64,000 bases of DNA, from NCBI RefSeq assembly GCF_003589595.1, contig NW_020653719.1, positions 1,315,616 to 1,379,615 of the forward strand, in the 5' to 3' direction. Each line of letters opens with the position of its first letter. Positions within the stretch are counted from its first letter, which is position 1. This DNA comes from Hyposmocoma kahamanoa (Eukaryota; Arthropoda; Insecta; Lepidoptera; Cosmopterigidae). A program made the translations under genes and the position numbers. This document shows, in pieces, positions 1 to 12,734 of the stretch. The notes beneath the pieces were generated by a model. That model had not been told where the DNA came from and did not search any database. It saw only the letters and a list, made by a program, of their open reading frames with translations.

Positions 1-237
1 GCTCCAATCGGAGCCTGTCTTGAGTGTCAAATCCAAATAGCTAACCATAGACTCGACAAGATTGGATTTCCTCTCCACTGACCCTTGTATTGGTCAAGTA
101 CCTATCTACAACTGTGCTGTCATCAGCATACGCATAGGTACCTGGAATTAACATATTATTGATATACAGCAGACAGAGTGTTGCAGATAGTGCAGAACCT
201 TGAGGAACTCTATCTATCGACCTTTCTCCAACTGGGC
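1..237 (-). mobile_element. CR1-like LINE reverse transcriptase fragment
   Basis: Read on the minus strand, this piece encodes the reverse transcriptase core: an RVPQGSALS block (normally GVPQGS) followed by the catalytic YADDSTVVDRYL box. It is broken: a stop lies shortly after the YADD block, and the conserved continuation (SYLDLTLKTGSDWS) is in another frame. The rest of the element lies outside the window. The YADDSTV form of the box is typical of CR1 and related LINE clades in insects, but the clade is an inference. The fragment is antisense to the exon that begins at 362 and is probably an old insertion in the intron before it. Confidence 0.85.
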
Positions 238-361
238 AGATTGGTGGATCCTGGCCTGAACTTAAATAATATGTCCATTATTTTTTTATTTATGTGTATT
301 ATAATTTTACTAGACAATATGTTATGAATAAGTAACAGAAAGAACTCAAATTCTATTTCAG

Positions 362-519
362 TACGGGCATTGGAAAAAGCACGAGCAACTGGTAACTTCA
401 TGGACGCTCATGAACTCGGATTGGGTATCAAATCAGAGGGCAGTTCACATGATACTGACAGTTCAGATGGAGAGGGCACCACACGGCGTGTTAAGAAACT
501 TAAAATCAACGGAGTTAAT
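362..519 (+). CDS. Internal coding exon of an unrecognised gene
   Basis: A 158-nt open segment is preceded by a pyrimidine-rich acceptor (ttctatttcag, AG at 360-361) and followed by a perfect donor GTGAGT (520-525). The frame enters with two bases of a split codon and leaves in phase 0, encoding 52 residues beginning RALEKARATGNF. The middle is acidic and serine-rich (SSHDTDSSDGEG) and the end is basic (RRVKKLK), so it looks like a linker with a possible nuclear localisation signal. If the donor is not used, translation stops at 526-528 after only two more codons, so it could also be a terminal exon. No family was recognised. The partner exons upstream are outside the window; a possible downstream partner is the exon at 14919-15185, which can be entered in phase 0. 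Confidence 0.55.
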
Positions 520-881
520 GTGAGTTAAATAGTATTAGTGTTAGACCAGTTTATAGATGTTACTCAATTTACAAATGTTCGAACTTGGTTATAGGTACAC
601 TTTTCTCGTGTAACTGCTCTTAAAAAAATCTTCTAATTATCTTAACCATGTGACTGCCTCTCACCTTCCGTTCTTTTATTTCCTGTTACTATTGGAGAGA
701 TAGTCTATTAGCCAAAAAATATAACCACTGATAAAGTTTTGTTTGTTTGAATAATAAGGAGTGCTTGTACATCTACCTGCCATTTTTAAATATATAACAA
801 ATATTTTTTCTACTTTTCTTTGTTATAAAATGTCTAGATTTACGAGTAGCTTATATTTTGCGAAAAGTCTGTGTTCCTATA

Positions 882-960
882 TGTTAGGCTGATTGGTGTC
901 CGCTTGTATTCCACGCGGGTGGATAACAGATGTTCTTAGGTTCAACTAAGGAATTCGAGA
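882..960 (+). repeat. Direct repeat K, copy 1
   Basis: Starts with GTTAGGCTGATTGGTG and runs to a CGCGGGTGGATAAC block; a related segment occurs in the same orientation at 2283-2352. The element it belongs to was not recognised. Confidence 0.45.
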
Positions 961-2282
961 AGTAATTTGTGGAAGAAAATGTCCACATTAGTCTTTAGTT
1001 TATCCAATCACTGGTGGTGACAGTTGTAAACTGGTTGATCAGAAGTGTATTTGTATTTGAACTGCGCAGTGTCGGCCTGTACTTTCTTTTTATCGTATCG
1101 ATGGCATACACTATCGTGCTTGCCATCGAGGTGAAAGGATTTGCCATGTAAGGTACTCGCCACTTGTTGCCCAATGTGCGCCAGACATACAGGAAAGGAA
1201 TGGTAGGTCGTGTGGGGAGGCTACTTTCTTACAACCTTAACTTCCTACCCGCCTTCAACTTCATGAGTTGAAGTATATGGTATTAAGCAATAACTACGTC
1301 CAAATCAAATTCGAACATCTGTAAGTTGGTATCGAAAATAAATAATAAATGGTCTGAAAAGATTGCATATTTTGATTCAAAAGTCAACAATATGTACCTA
1401 TGATGAATATTTTACTTACTCTTATGAGTACAGTTCATAAAGATACCATGTTTCGTTTTACAACTTTGTAATTTTATAAAATTTGATTTGACATAATTTT
1501 TATTTTAGATATTTTAAAAATCAACCTGAGTCATTTGAAACATGAGGCGCGAGTCAGTGAAATTGTGTATAGTATGGATTATTAGTAGATGTAAAAATGT
1601 AAATGCAAGGGAAACTTAAGAAATGTACAAAATCTGCTTATTTTTAATGTGTACAGTACAAACTCAAAATCTATTTTCTTTATAATTCTTAAAGCATCTC
1701 TGCGACTTCGAACATATATGTGATGTATAATTTGTCTTAAATAATACCTTTTCAAAACATTAATACTAATTTATCAGTACAACACTCTAAACAAAAGAAC
1801 TACAACAATAAAGACAAGTTTCCCTTGTATTGAATAAACTGAATTAATTAAGTGGAATGTCGAAAGAGAATATTTTTATATGTGAATACTAAATTTTAAA
1901 TTGCGTTATATGATCAAAATTTGTAAGTCGACTAAGCATTGTTTTATGTTTCGCAGCTAAACGATTTTAATAGGTACATGTGCTATCTTTTTAAACTCAA
2001 AAGTTTAAGAAGTACAATATACTTTATAATGTCAATTTATACAGGATGTTAGTAGATAGTTCTCTAAAACTTTAACCATGAGTTCCACTTAAAATTCTGT
2101 ACGACTATTTATGGCTTTCATAGTGAATTAAAAAAACATATTCAATTGATAACATTTTGTACGAGGAGCTATGTTAGAAAGTTTTGCTATATTCGCCAAA
2201 GAAAAAGTTGTATAGAATAACAAGTAGAACATGTTGCTGATGTTTTGGGGACAGTCTACTACAGCAACTAACATATCCTATG

Positions 2283-2352
2283 TTGGGCTGATTAGTGCGT
2301 GCTTGGTTTCGTGCGCGTGGGTGGTTAACGGGTGCATCCCGCGTATATCCGC
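2283..2352 (+). repeat. Direct repeat K, copy 2
   Basis: Starts with GTTGGGCTGATTAGTG and contains GCGTGGGTGGTTAAC. It is diverged but clearly related to 882-960. Confidence 0.45.
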
Positions 2353-2800
2353 GGGTGACAATTTAGCTGACGCCTCTTGTGTATTGTAATGTTTTAAAAA
2401 AGTTCAGTGTACAATAGTATAATGAATTCGAACGTATATAGCTGTTTAGTGTTATTTGCCGCCCAGTTACATTACGGTCGCGTCGCTTACCACCCGCGTG
2501 TTTTAATTGCGAATAAGAAACCAACATTGAATAAGTTACAATAATGTACCACACAGAATGATTTTATTCTTTTATTTTTCTACATAAATGTAAAGGTGAA
2601 AAAAAAAAACGCGTTTTTGTAAATATTTTGGATTAGTGAAATGCGAATCTAACTGTTCGTTATTTTAGTAGAATCGTAACTGTTAGTTTTAAACTGTAAT
2701 GAGTTTTCTTTCTTAATGAATGTGAATTCTATTTCATTTTATAGAACAACGTTCTATACGAAAACATCAATTTTAAAAGTTGTAAGGTATACGAGATAGT

Positions 2801-2964
2801 GAGCCACCACACTTGTCGACACCGGTGACAAAAAGTTGATCTTATGTATCAGTAATAAGAGCGAAAAATGTCTATGAGCGCAATGTCTTCTTCGCTCTTA
2901 TTACATTGATAAAGCCTTTTCAGACCGACTTAAATCGATTCCTCGTTAACAAGTGTGGTGACTC
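2801..2964. mobile_element. MITE with GAGYCACCACACTTGT termini
   Basis: The 16-bp ends (2801-2816 and 2949-2964) are inverted repeats matching at 15 of 16 positions. Inside is a second stem: GTAATAAGAGCGAA pairs with TTCGCTCTTATTAC further right. The size of 164 bp and the absence of coding potential fit a non-autonomous DNA transposon. A related element lies at 3558-3819. Confidence 0.75.
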
Positions 2965-3557
2965 CATCAGGCCACAGTACTGTACCCGAACTTCTACACG
3001 TCCCACTGACCTTCCTTAGACATCACCAACTAATGGACACTGAACATTATTTGCGTATTACTAGTGCAGCTATGCAACAGAAAGTGATGTTAAATAGATT
3101 TCAAAAGTCGCCGAAAAAATGTATTGGTTTTTTTGTAAATATAACAAACCTTTTTCTATTAAAGTGTTCGTCATCGTGCTTGAATACTAAATCAAAATTA
3201 TTTTTCCTATATTTAGTAAGAAAACTCACTACTCAGGCTCAATTTTCATTACTGAGGAACGGAATAGAAGTGAATTGATGTAACGAAATTGTACGTAGCA
3301 TAATGAACTTTATGTTATTAGTGTAACGCACGCGCTAAAAAACAGGAAGAACAAAAATTCGCTTGCATTCAGTTCCGCAGCAAGTTGCGCCTAAGTCGTT
3401 AGATGTAAGTTAGTCTTCTTGAACAACAATATTTTGTTCCTGTACATTCTTATATTTTGTTTCCAAGCCACTGGATGGTTTATATTGTTGAAAAATAATT
3501 TTTTAGTCGTTTACATAGTGTTTTAAGTGCAATAGAAAGATTGACTGTTACTCAAGA

Positions 3558-3819
3558 GAGTCACCACACTAGAATCGCATTAAGCCGGTCAGAAAAAACT
3601 TATGTCCATGAACATAAGGACGAAAGGGACGTTGTGCAATTCGCATCGGTTCGTACGAACGGGACTCGCCACAGGTCGGCAACGAATCGGCTTCCTGCGA
3701 ATTTCCGATCGCGTCCGTACGCATGCCGACGACGACTGATCCTCGTTTGGAAACACCTAAAGCGACGGCGCGCGAACGGCCGCATCTGGACGTATCCGCG
3801 TTAATAAGTTTGGTGACTC
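3558..3819. mobile_element. Second MITE of the GAGTCACCA family
   Basis: Begins GAGTCACCACACT and ends with the inverted form (AGTTTGGTGACTC). The 262-bp body is unusually rich in CpG compared with its surroundings and contains a small hairpin (CTTATGT..ACATAAG). Short open frames run through it on both strands, but they are by-products of the CpG-rich, stop-poor sequence and no protein family is visible. Confidence 0.7.
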
Positions 3820-4416
3820 ACTTACAATGCGTTATCTGCTATTAAAAATAAGTAAAGGTAAACAAATATAGCTGATTGTCAGTTTGTTTTTAAATAAAGT
3901 TTCGATATTTGAAGGGTTTCAATTGAGGCTATCAGCGTAAAAGTGATGTAACCCCATGAAATACGTATAAATGATAATAAGGGATTATAATTAGCCAATT
4001 TAATTTTATATTAGTAATCAATCATGTATGATCGATATAGTAACAAAAAATATATACATATGTATATATTTTTTTTCCACATGAAAATAGCATGCGAATA
4101 TAAAAAGAAATATGTTTTTTAGTATCGTTTAAAGTAATACTGTAGAAAAAACTAAATGTGGGTTGTACCATGCGCTTGTAGCCTCAATATTATTATTATT
4201 TCTTTGTTGAGCATTGGCTATAGAGCAATGACAGTAAATATACTTAAAAATTAAACTAAAAGTTAATTCATGTAAAAACTGTAACTACAAAATGGATAGC
4301 CTCAGTTATCGAAAACTTAACTTAATATTAAACGAGTTTCCAAATGGCCGCCATAAAGATCACGATTTCCTGCGAAAAAATGTCAGTTAATTAAATTATT
4401 GAAGAAAAATTACAAT

Positions 4417-5137
4417 CGAGTTCTTAGGTTTTCGCGATTGTTACACATAGGAAATGAAACTATTTTTCCGGATTTAAGTCAGTCAACCGTAACCATGGGA
4501 CCTGTAAAGGGCAAAAATAGTTTAATTTCCTAAAAATTACAATCATAGATCTGGCAGTATGGCCAATTAGACGACATAGCCTGTCCCGAAAGACGAAAAA
4601 TTTTACTGCGGGCCAGCAAATTTGTATAAAAAAAATAGTGATGCATAATTTGCATTTTTAACGTCATATGATCTGTAGGTTAGTTACGTAGTTAATTAAT
4701 TTATTTGTTTTGTTGTAGTTTTAAGCTCATGCCTCGTAGCCAATGCTCAATAATAAAAAAAAATGAATGCATTTAGTTTTTAATTGCTTTGCTATGCTAA
4801 TAAGATCTGATATTACGGTATCCATTGACCTACCAATAAAATAGGCCTATGACGGTATCACAAAATGCAATACCGGACTGTATGATGGGCGATCTATGTA
4901 CCTGGCAAAATTTAATATTAATTATTAAAACAAACTTTGATATCTAAAAAAATTAACTAAAAAATGAAACCGTTTTTCCGGACTTAAATAGCGTGTATTT
5001 GTTTTTTTCAAACAAACCGACGTTTCGGGCCCTTTACAGGCCCCATGGTCACGGTTGACAAAACAAATATACGCGATTTTAATCCGGAAAAAGTTTCATT
5101 TCCTATATGCAACAATCGCGAAAACCTAAGAACTCGA
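4417..5137. mobile_element. Foldback element, arms around CCATGGGACC
   Basis: The segment 4417-4515 and the segment 5025-5137 are reverse complements of each other over about 100 bp. Each carries TTCTTAGGTTTTCGCGATTG, GGAAATGAAACT and CCATGGGACCTGTAAAGGGC-like blocks. Diverged single arms of the same family recur near 18140-18610, 20230-20310 and 38220-38320, so this is a dispersed element and not a unique palindrome. Confidence 0.7.
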
Positions 5138-6540
5138 TAAATTAACTAAAATTTTATAAAAATTACAAGAACGCATAATCAACCTCGAGCCACTCAACAA
5201 ACCTGCTGTAGGAAATTAAAAAAAAAATGAATGAAAAAGTTACATTCTTCTGCTTATTAAATCGATGTCATACTTTATTACTACAGTGGCCCAGAATTCA
5301 GCCACGACGACCGCATCAATAGTAGCCGCCATTAATCCTCAACCGTGCACGTCTTAGGGCACGAAAAATTACAGTAGACAAATTTTTTTTCAATGCAAAC
5401 TTAAAAAAGAAGAATAATGTAATAACCGGCCAGACACAAGTGTTAAATGTGCCAGTGTGTGTAGTTGTCCATTGTATGTACATGCAAATTAATTATTGTA
5501 AATTTGTGTAAATGCATAAAAACATACATTTGCTCGCTAATTTCGGTGAAGAGGACTATCTAGTACTAGTTGTGCTATCTTTTGTAAACTATTAATTTCA
5601 GTTGATATTTAAAGTCAATCTCCTAGATAAAATTTTACATCATTCACTTTTGTACTTTGCTATTTGTTTCATAATAATAATAACAGAAAAATATTACTTT
5701 ACTTTTACATATTGTCTAAAAGAACCATTTTAAATATGTACATAAGAAATATTGTGTAGTTTGTATGATACTACTAATTAGCTCTATTATGAAAAATATT
5801 TGATCCGTCACTTTTCAAGGATTTGTAGGTGTAATATCAGGCCTAGTTTAATTTTAAGGAATGATTTTTTTGTTATATTTAAATGTTATGTTAAAACTAA
5901 AATCGGTAACCAAATTATATTTGTTCTAGAAGACTAAGTAAATTTTAAGAAAAATATAAAATACTCGTTAAAATTTTGTTTCTCTTTCACATTTCGTGAT
6001 ACCGCCTTAAGGTGGCCACTGACCATTTCCAGCGTAACGTACGTACTATATTACAATGTGAGCATTCGTATAATTAGCACAGAATCACGAATTCATCATC
6101 CGACATTACGACTGCAAATTCTGAGTTCCGAGTTCAAAATGATACCGGTCTGTGGTGAGAGTCAGAATGGCGGGTGTGCTTTAACGGATCCTGACAAATT
6201 TGGTATCAAAAATGTACCTAATTTGTACTATTTAGTACCTCTGTTTAAAAAATTTGTACCTCTATCACAACGAAGTTATAGCAGTGTCAAGGTTCGGATT
6301 CGGACCTCGGATTACCAGTATTTATTTAATAACTATAAAAACTTCTTATTCCAAACATTTGTACCTTAATAGTACTCTAAAGTAAAGGAAATTCCAGCTC
6401 TATCTGCTGGTTAGTTTCTGAGAAATAAGACTAAATATGTTGAGATTTCAGAGTGCCGTGTGCATCTTAACGCACGTGGCGGGTGTACCATTCTGACTCT
6501 GAATGAGGTTGTACTAGCCGGACTTCTACTCCGGAATTTT
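5138..6540. other. Non-coding stretch, nothing recognised
   Basis: AT-rich sequence without credible exons. An open frame at 6058-6369 has no recognisable domain and no supporting splice or promoter signals. Confidence 0.4.
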
Positions 6541-6543
6541 TAT

Positions 6544-6860
6544 TTAACGGATCAAGGCAATCAGGATGTTCCGCTCGAAGGCCCACGCGGGGCACTCCTC
6601 CAGTGTGTGCTGGGCGGAATCCTGATCCCTCCCACAGTGGCACTTCGTCGTCGACTCCCGTCCGATCCCATTCAGATACTCTGATAGATAAGTAGATAGG
6701 ATAGGGTAGGATAGGATAGACAGATAAGTATCCGTGCCCGGTGAGTATCTGTGTCAGTCGGAACGTGGTGACGCACTTCCGCTGGCTCAACCAGACTTCG
6801 AGGTTGGGCAGGATCGCGCCGACGGAGCGCTGTAGCGAGATTCACGACTGTTCCAGCCTT
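6544..6860 (-). mobile_element. R1/I-like LINE C-terminal remnant
   Basis: On the minus strand, one frame reads LPNLEVWLSQ then FRLTQILTGHG. A second frame further on reads CGRDQDSAQHTLEECPAW and stops at 6544-6546. This order (L-P-x-L-x-x-W-L, F-x-L-T-Q-x-L-x-G-H-G, then a C..H...C knuckle) is the C-terminal end of R1-type non-LTR retrotransposons. The two parts are split by frameshifts and by a GATAG-rich simple repeat, so the copy is dead. Confidence 0.7.
6683..6730. repeat. GATAG/GATA simple repeat
   Basis: Imperfect run of GATAG, GATAA and AGGATA units lying between the two halves of the R1-like remnant. Confidence 0.8.
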
Positions 6861-8065
6861 TCGCGCCTCTTTTCGAACGCCCGTCGGCGCTTCTGCCTCC
6901 GTACTTCCGGCCGCGCAGCTTTTCACGGCTCGATCCAGCTCCTCGTCTGTCTCGTCGAGATCGTCAGACCAATTGTCCTCATACACGAGCTATGCATATT
7001 CATGCATCGCAGCAACCGCTATAATTATATACAGTGCAACACAGCGACACTGCTGAGGCGTCGGTAACTTCGACGCAACTCATCGTGTGGCATTGCTCTC
7101 TATTGAGCGACCATAGCACAAGGTGCGTTGAAACGGTGCACCACAGTGGTACCATAGTACAATAAATAATAAGACAAGTGCCTATCCTATAGTATACAAA
7201 CGTTGCTGCGTGTGTTGTCTCTATGCGCCCCCGTCGCGTGTCGTTTACGGATACACACATTCGCATAATCTCGCAATGCATTCGCGTTGCATTGCGCTAT
7301 TGCATAGAGTTACCATAATATACTATATTATACTACTTATTAGTACGTTAAAATCAAAGTGTTGCGATGATGCAACACCTGTGTGTCATCGCTCTTTGCA
7401 GTACGGATTAGAAATTAGGAAGCAAAATGCTTCGTACGAATGGGTGGTATATCAACGACATAAAGATTAAGTGTTCCAGTTTATTTAATGGGCTGAAGGA
7501 GGATCGGTGAACGTTACGACCAGAACATATATTCTAACTTTAGTGTATTGATATGTCCGTGCACCGTTACAGATTGACCTGGAATGACCTGGATTCTGAT
7601 CAGAGTGCGAATGTTGCATTTTACCCACCCTCCTTGTATGGACACCCACCCCCTGCATGAATCGATCTTTTTTTTATTATTTAATTTATCAACAGCGCTG
7701 CAATCCGCTTTGTTGATTTAAAGTCAGTGAAATTAAATACAAATTGAATATTGGAAATATGTAGAATGCAAATTGCCGTCAGTAGTGTTTTATTTATGAC
7801 TAGCTGTGCCCGCGATTTCATACGCGTGTATGTCATAGCCTAGGTTTCCTACTAATGTATACAAAGGAAACTGTTGTTTAGTTATTATTTAGGTACATAT
7901 ACCTCACAGTAATATTTCTTTAAATACAATATCGGACTCGGACGTACTGCCATCGGGAACAAATTTCTTAAGTTGCTAACACGCTACAAGGCCACGTAGA
8001 GCATATGCATAATATAATAAATAAGAAGTAATGCAACTCCCTTCAAGTGTAGCATAGCATATGTG
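6861..8065. other. Intergenic, no gene seen
   Basis: Relatively CpG-rich until about 7300 (probably more of the R1-like element, too degraded to assign), then AT-rich. At 7801 there is a TAGCTGTGCCCGCGATTTC segment, a phrase I associate with a common lepidopteran repeat; that association is from memory and unverified. Confidence 0.4.
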
Positions 8066-9370
8066 GGGTGCACTATAAGTTACCGGAATGAATAAGAAAA
8101 AATACTATAAATGGTCAGAAATGAATTTATTGTTTCTCAAAATATTCTCCTTTAGCGTTAATGCACTTTTTCATACGAATGAACCAATTTTGAAAACATT
8201 TATGCCACTCCTCCGTGACAATCTATGAAACATATTTTTCATACTCTTCGACGGCCTCTTCAGGTGATGAAAATCGTTGACCGCGTAACTGGTTCTTAAA
8301 TGGAAATAAATAAAAGTCACAAGGTACTAGGTCGGGACTGTACGCGGGATGGCTCATAAGGTCAACGTTGGTCACCTTCAAAAATTCATTTGTCTGTCTG
8401 GCCGTGTGAGAACTGTAACTGTAACCGAGAGCATTATTGTGGTGCAAGATGATGCCGCGTTTATGGTTATTTTTACGAAGTTTGTCAATAACTTCCGGCA
8501 AACAAATGGTCGTGTACCAATCACTATTCACGGTACAACGATTCTCCAAAGCCACGTGTCCAGTTTTATTAAAAAAAGAAGCAATCATCATCCGCTTAGA
8601 GGCACTATGCACGCGCGCAACTTTGGTTAGTTTCGGCTCATCTCGAAAGACACATACGTTCGATTGCTGCTTTGTTTTGGTATCGTAACTATAAATCTAT
8701 GTTTCGTCACCTGTTACTATGTCCTACACTAAATTTGACACCCCTTCGTTGAATCTGGTAAGCATGGCATTGCACCAAGTGACGCGATCCGTTTTTTGTG
8801 CCTCAGTTAAATTGTATGGGATCCACCGAGAGCACAGCTGTTTCACACCCAAATGTTTGTGTAGTATTGATTGTATTTGACTCATGCCTATGCCTAAAGA
8901 TGACGAAAGAAGATGATGATGAATCTTATGGTTTGTCACATGCTTGTCTGTTTTGCTCATACGGCGCACAGCATCGATATTTTTGTTGTTCACAGCAGTG
9001 GACGGGCGACCATCAGGAAATTCGTCACTGAGATTCACACGACCGCGTTTGAATTCTGCAAAGCATCTTTATATAGTCGTCTTGTATGATGCTTCATCGC
9101 CAAAACCAGTTTGAAACGGAGCGAAGCTCCGCTAAGCTGTTAAATTACACTTAAAGTCGTAGAAAATCGTACAATGAAATTTTTACGAGTTAAATCCATG
9201 GTGATGTAGACAACCAATTTCTAAAAAGACGCCACAATGTAAAAACAAGTGACAGTCAGATGAACCGAACTGTATTCTACAACCAAATAGTTCCATTTTC
9301 AAATATTGTAGTTACTTTTTAAACATATTGTTTATGTAAGTGGCCAGATCCGGAAACTTATAGTGCGCCC
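8066..9370 (-). mobile_element. Degenerate mariner (DD34D) transposon
   Basis: Terminal inverted repeats GGGTGCACTATAAGTTACC (left) and GGGCGCACTATAAGTTTCC (right, reverse complement) enclose a minus-strand transposase. The N-terminal half (9038-8724) has the helix-turn-helix region (GRPSTAVNNKNIDAVRRM) and SRWIPYNLTEAQ. The catalytic half (8612-8223) contains HPAYSPDLVPCDFYLFP. Catalytic positions: the first Asp is intact (codon 8706-8708) but is followed by an in-frame TAG two codons later (8697-8699). The second Asp is Asn (codon 8436-8438, in ILHHNNA). The third Asp is intact (8331-8333), 34 residues further on. More in-frame stops occur near both ends. The element is inactive. The flanks share TATGT, which includes the TA expected for mariner insertion. 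Confidence 0.95.
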
Positions 9371-9385
9371 TATGTAGTATATCAT

Positions 9386-9632
9386 CCAGCGAAGTACTGC
9401 CACAGTGCCTATTTCTGCCGCCAAGCAGTAATCTGAGCATTACTGCATTCCGGCTTTAAAGGGTAAAGGTGCTGGTGAAATTACAGGCACATGGGACTTT
9501 TCAACTTATGTCTCAGGGTGATGAGCGCAGATGCAGTGCACCTCAAATCTTTGCGATTTAAAACTCTGGCACTGCAACTGTTATGGTTAGGCGTGTCGTT
9601 TACTATCAGACTTGTTCGTCCCATTTCTTAGC
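9386..9632 (-). repeat. Family A interspersed repeat, copy 1
   Basis: Minus-strand copy of the ~290-bp family described at 54722-55010. It lies about 15 bp beyond the right end of the mariner element. Confidence 0.85.
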
Positions 9633-9924
9633 ATAATCTCACGCTGCACTCCAGTTGCAAAATGCGGGCTGCATGCACCATTAAATATAGATCAGATAGA
9701 TAAACTCTTTACTGATTTCCATAACAAAAACATACAAAGACATAAGGTACAGACAACTTAAACAGAACCCAGTAATTAATATTTAACAAATGTCTCTTTC
9801 TGTAAGTTATGGCAGTGAAAAGGGGCTAGCTCAGCAAAAATGACGCGTTTGCCCGCGACACTGGTGGTGTTCTGCCAGGACCCCGCAGAACAGAGATGCC
9901 ACTCGTAATTACAAATTATTGAAG

Positions 9925-11210
9925 TGTTGACAAGCGATCTCAGAGTCGTATTCCAGAACTCTATTCAATGCTCAAGTCAGGACTTGAGTATGATTTCAAG
10001 AGGAGTTTTTATTCCAGAACATTACTCAAGCGTAGAATCTGTAATCGGAGTTCACCTGAGTAATGTCAGAGGAAGTGATAGTTTGCGTCGTAATTTTAGA
10101 ACAATGCTTGAGATTCGTTTCAGTTTTACTGTTTCTTAAACAGTACTCAACTGTAAAATCTTGTCTTGAGTGTTGTCAAAATCTGTATTTAGTTGAGTGA
10201 GGTCCTGGTTGCGCTTGAGTACATAATAATCGGCGAAAAAATCACAACATTACGATGAAACCATTTGAGAATTTTGATCTTTATCAAAATATATCATTGA
10301 TGAATATACACTCAATTGCTTCAGATGTTGAAATACCTACAAGATCCGAACGACATGGAAGATTTGATAAAAAAATTAATTTAACCTATCATAGCAGATG
10401 AGTGAAATCAGACAACCGTGGTTACCCAATCGCACCTGAAATACAGATTCTGGTTTGCTTACGTTTGTATGTACTGGATCATTAAAGTTAACGATTATTT
10501 TATGGGGAACTGTATATGATTTTATTACAATATGGTTCCGGAGTATATGTTAAGATTATCATTTCCTAAGTATAAAACTTACATTCAAAGTAACTTATAA
10601 AATGGCATTTTCAAGTGTAATATTTTACCAATGGAATAAATGATTATTTGACTTTGATCAACTATAATGTTATAATTTAAACTTCTAAGTTAAAATCTAG
10701 GTAGTTTCAATAATACAAGCTTTGTTTTGTTGATAAGCATATAGATAATCATTTTTCTTAAACACTACATTCGTTTAAAAATTTCCAATAGTATTATCAT
10801 AGTAATTTAGGAATTATAGCGATCATCGCCGCCAGTGTAAGTTTTTCATATCCCTTTTGATCAGCGTAATAAATAATTTTCATTTCCAATAGTAAATTTC
10901 AGCGTAACGTATTTGATTTTGACAATGTTAAAATTCTTCCTATAATGAAAGGCAAAGAGAACTGGGGCGATACAATCAAGTATTAATAAACAAGTAGGAA
11001 TGAATGAACGAAACTCGCATAGAACCATGGATAATCCCAACTCAAACTTGAGTGAAAACTTGAGTGTAGTTCAGCTGAGTACAGCCGTGAGTACTATTCA
11101 AGAATAAACGAAATGCTTAAGACTTGAATCAATGCTCAAGCAATGCTTCATTGATTGATGATCAAGGCGATACTCGAGTCACGATCTGGAATACGACCCT
11201 CAATTTGTCA
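9925..11210. mobile_element. Possible non-autonomous element with CTTGAGT subterminal repeats
   Basis: Many copies of CTTGAGT or its complement ACTCAAG (and one-base variants such as GTTGAGT and CTTGAAT) cluster at 9960-10220 and again at 11040-11180, in both orientations, and are scarce between. Both clusters carry a phrase of the type GGAATACGAC/GTATTCCAGA. Subterminal clusters of this kind are typical binding sites of hAT-like or similar transposases. No transposase is present, and exact ends and target duplication were not resolved. Confidence 0.4.
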
Positions 11211-12730
11211 CCTTATAACCATATACGTTCCAACATAATTGAAGGTGTACAGAGGTGGGCTCTCAAATCTCTCTTTTATAGATTGGGCCGTTGTCGTCGT
11301 CAGATGCCTACCTACGCAACCAGACTATCTAAATGCAACCTAGTGTCACTCAGAGGCCGTTGAACAATGCTTGATTAAATATATCTTTACAAAATCTAGC
11401 ACTCTTACCTTGATTTACTGTCTAGTATCGATATTAACATGAGATGTAACCCTCGGCGTCCTTAGGCTTTTGTCCTTAAATGTTTGTAAAAATAACACAT
11501 CTTTTTACAATCCCATAACAAGAATGTGTCCCCTTTGTAATGACCTTATTAAGGATAACAAACAGTTAGGTAGACATTATTTAATTCTAAGTATCACGTA
11601 TTTAAAAAATCCGTCTCAAATATCCTCAAGTGATCCAATTAAACTATAAAAAAATATTTTAACACTTCGTTTTTGTATTTTTTTATGCATTTGTACCATC
11701 ATAAATTTTGTAATTTATAATTAATTGAGTTACTTTTCTAAGCATGCGTGGCATTCTGGTTCAACTCTAGATTTAAGCAAATTAAAATGATAATCTAATA
11801 TTGGTTGTCGACTGTTGTGTTCGTCCTTAGAGGATGGAAAAACAGTGTAAGTGTTCGTCTAATAAAATAAAATAAAAAACAAATAATTGAAGAATTATTA
11901 TATTATATATCATACTATCATAATCGAGATATCAATCCTCGATGATGCTGGTACAAAGACGCGTCACGTCGTCGAGCACGCGCCGATACTACATTTCAAA
12001 TTGACATACGCTTTTTTATTTGTCGATCTATTTAAATCGAATAAACGCTAGTCCAATCTTATCTTAGTAGGTACATCACCGAAGACCATATCCAAATTAG
12101 TTCAGCTATCTTGGAGATTAGCGTGCACAAACAAAAATTCTACTACGACTAGGTACGATTGTATTTGAAGGTATTCATAATTATACGGCTATTTCGGTAG
12201 ATAGGTATTATCGGTATATAGATAATTTAGTACTAACATAGGTTGTAAGAATTTTTGGTAACTAACACTAATATGGACTATGTCTGAAATAAACTTTTTG
12301 AATTGAATTGAATTTGAATTATTAATGAAATACGAAACATACCATACTTTCAATAAATTACCAAAATGTTTGATACGATAGCAAAGGTAATGAAACTTAA
12401 CTATAAATTAATTATTTTCATAGGAAACCCATTCAGCAAATTTAGGATTTAAAAAAATTAATAGTAAAAAATAAGTTGTAGAAAGAAAACAATACCTTCA
12501 TGTACGCATAATATATTTTTTTTTGTTGTTTTTTAAATATTTTTTTAATTTTTTTTTACATTTTTTTAATATTACTTATATTGCACTTAAATACTACTGC
12601 GTACAGAATCATATTTATACTAAAATAAACTAAATGCATTGGAACGGAAAGCTACTTGCGCTGACAGTTGCGCTTTTAGGATTTAGTCAAAGATTCTGAC
12701 CCTGAAATTTTGTGTCGTGTATTGGCTTTT
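11211..12730. other. Non-coding stretch, no gene seen
   Basis: AT-rich, with poly-T rich parts around 12520-12570. No exon-like segment with splice sites was found. Confidence 0.45.
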
Positions 12731-12734
12731 GACG

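Larger units (their letters stand above)
529..2800. other. Non-coding stretch, no gene seen
   Basis: AT-rich sequence with no open segment bounded by credible splice sites. The only structure noticed is a pair of related segments at 882-960 and 2283-2352. An AATAAA near 1340 could serve as a poly(A) signal if the exon at 362 is terminal. Confidence 0.5.

Noticed and set aside
3541..3804. Open frames on both strands in CpG-rich DNA
   Set aside because: They lie wholly inside a MITE with inverted ends and show no protein motif.
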